Source of the DNA: Hydrogenophaga sp.
GTDB taxonomy: Bacteria > Pseudomonadota > Gammaproteobacteria > Burkholderiales > Burkholderiaceae_C
Reading direction: 5' to 3'
Length of the DNA: 63,890 nucleotides
Assembly: GCA_020048405.1 (NCBI GenBank)
Contig: JAIFMP010000115.1
Coordinates: 1 to 63,890, forward strand
This document shows, in pieces, positions 63,267-63,890 of the stretch. Below the pieces are notes generated by a model, which made no database searches, was not told the DNA's origin, and saw nothing but the letters and a program-made list of their open reading frames with translations. A program made the position numbers and the translations under genes. Position 1 is the first letter of the stretch. Every line of letters starts with the position of its first letter.

Positions 63267-63679
63267 TCAGGGGCGCAGGTAAACGAAACCTTGCTTGGCC
63301 TGCAGGTTGGCGGTTTCTGCAACGCCTGATGGAACCACCTTGCATCAAGCTTGCGCGTTTTGAGGGTGGTGTTGCATACGCGGAACTCCACCCCTTTGGC
63401 AGCCAGTTCCGCCACGGCGGGGCCAAACGGTTGCTCAACCTAGTTTACCGCATCCTTCAAGAGAAAGTCGATGCCCAGGCCGTGAGCCACCACCACAATC
63501 TTCACATCGGGGTCGGCGGCCATGTGGAAACGGATGTTCGCCATTGCACGCGACGCCTGCGGAATGCCCTCATTCATGTGATAAACCACTTTGACAGGCT
63601 CGTCAGCGGCCACAGCGGCCACCGACATGCTCAGGCCCAAAGCCAGCCACAGGGCTTTGAAAACGGAAAAAACCTTCAT
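63267..63679 (-). pseudogene. DsrE-family periplasmic protein, disrupted
   Basis: It starts with a signal peptide (ALWLALGLSMSVAAVAAD) and VKVVYHMNEGIPQASRAMAN, VVVAHGLGIDFLLKDAVN. A TAG at 63440 interrupts the frame. The same frame then continues with PFGPAVAELAAKGVEFRVCN. Near 63333, after TRKLDA, four bases seem lost, and the tail VAETANLQAKQGFVYLRP lies in another frame. Relatives are DsrE/YchN-like sulfur-related proteins. Confidence 0.75.
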
Positions 63680-63741
63680 TTCGCAGACTCCAATCGATGC
63701 AACCCAAGGGCGGGAGCGCGGATTGTGGGGCAAGTGTCCGG

Positions 63742-63890
63742 TCACTCCAGATCGGACTTACCCTTACCCCCCGGGGTTTTTAAAGCTTGTGCGCCTACGC
63801 GGCGTGCGCGTGGGTGCGCAGCATCGTAGGCGCGGGCCAGATGCTGAAAATCCAGCCGCGTGTACACCTGAGTGGTGGTGATGCTGGCGT
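63742..63890 (-). CDS. Xer-type tyrosine recombinase, C-terminal part (cut by window end)
   Basis: The last 49 codons read [20 protein letters not shown] and [22 protein letters not shown] holds the catalytic Tyr of XerC/XerD. The remainder lies beyond the window. XerC is more usual next to DUF-type genes, but XerC and XerD cannot be told apart here. Confidence 0.8.
   Translation of the reverse strand, partial: ASITTTQVYTRLDFQHLARAYDAAHPRARRVGAQALKTPGGKGKSDLE

Noticed and set aside
63764..63780. Terminator hairpin ACCCC/GGGGT with T-run
   Set aside because: It reads away from any + strand gene end and lies in the coding end of the Xer recombinase.

Overview
This window looks like a chromosomal segment of a betaproteobacterium of the order Burkholderiales, most likely Comamonadaceae. 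The evidence is the aa3 oxidase assembly locus in the order ctaC-ctaD-small ORF-ctaG-DUF2970-ctaE with SURF1, CtaA, CtaB and Sco behind it, a Bug-type binding protein, VF530, DUF1841 and the general GC-rich codon use. I recognised genes from their translated sequences only, with no database search.

Layout. 1-5.3 kb holds housekeeping and accessory genes (HslR-like, HDOD, DinB, VF530, a crotonase, a broken histone-deacetylase-like gene). 5.7-13.2 kb is an oxalurate/oxamate utilisation operon on the + strand: GntR regulator, hpxW, a small membrane protein, an SsuABC-like ABC transporter, hpxX, hpxY, hpxZ. 13.6-24.5 kb is an amine and glutamate-derivative cluster: gmaS-mgsABC on the - strand behind a good sigma-54 type promoter, an XRE-cupin regulator, HutD, an in-frame EtfB'-'EtfA remnant, an FAD amine oxidoreductase, a LysR regulator with a clear dyad, an N-formylglutamate amidohydrolase and a frameshifted ETF-quinone oxidoreductase. 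24.8-35.7 kb holds a chemoreceptor, queF, a prolyl hydroxylase, yaaA, ohrR-ohr with its operator, a broken RluA-type gene, a twice-frameshifted valS, tusA, cysM and tRNA-Leu(CAA).

35.8-45.5 kb is a decayed integrative element downstream of tRNA-Leu. It carries a 5' fragment of an integrase fused to a 16-codon terL stub, terS, HNH, a nin region, two unusual combinatorial repeat arrays of about 0.75-0.85 kb each, an operator pair, an ImmA/IrrE protease paired with a membrane protein, a possible small RNA, a PemK toxin, helically spaced GGTTCCC repeats, an intact P4-type integrase and a degenerate copy of the tRNA 3' end.

45.6-58 kb is core genome again: an SDR protein, a ferredoxin reductase, a Bug protein and the cytochrome c oxidase locus with an FNR/Anr-type box in its promoter. 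58-63.9 kb has DUF2244, a BioC-like methyltransferase, ComF, TrmL, MaoC, ParA, a TRIC channel, DUF1841, a DsrE pseudogene and the end of a Xer recombinase.

Two themes stand out. First, nitrogen and amine catabolism: hpx and gmaS/mgs both have sigma-54-like promoters, and a flavoprotein, ETF, ETF-QO and HutG sit beside gmaS/mgs where a four-subunit N-methylglutamate dehydrogenase would be expected. Second, an unusual density of small deletions and frameshifts, including in the essential gene valS. This means read-level verification is needed before these genes are called dead.
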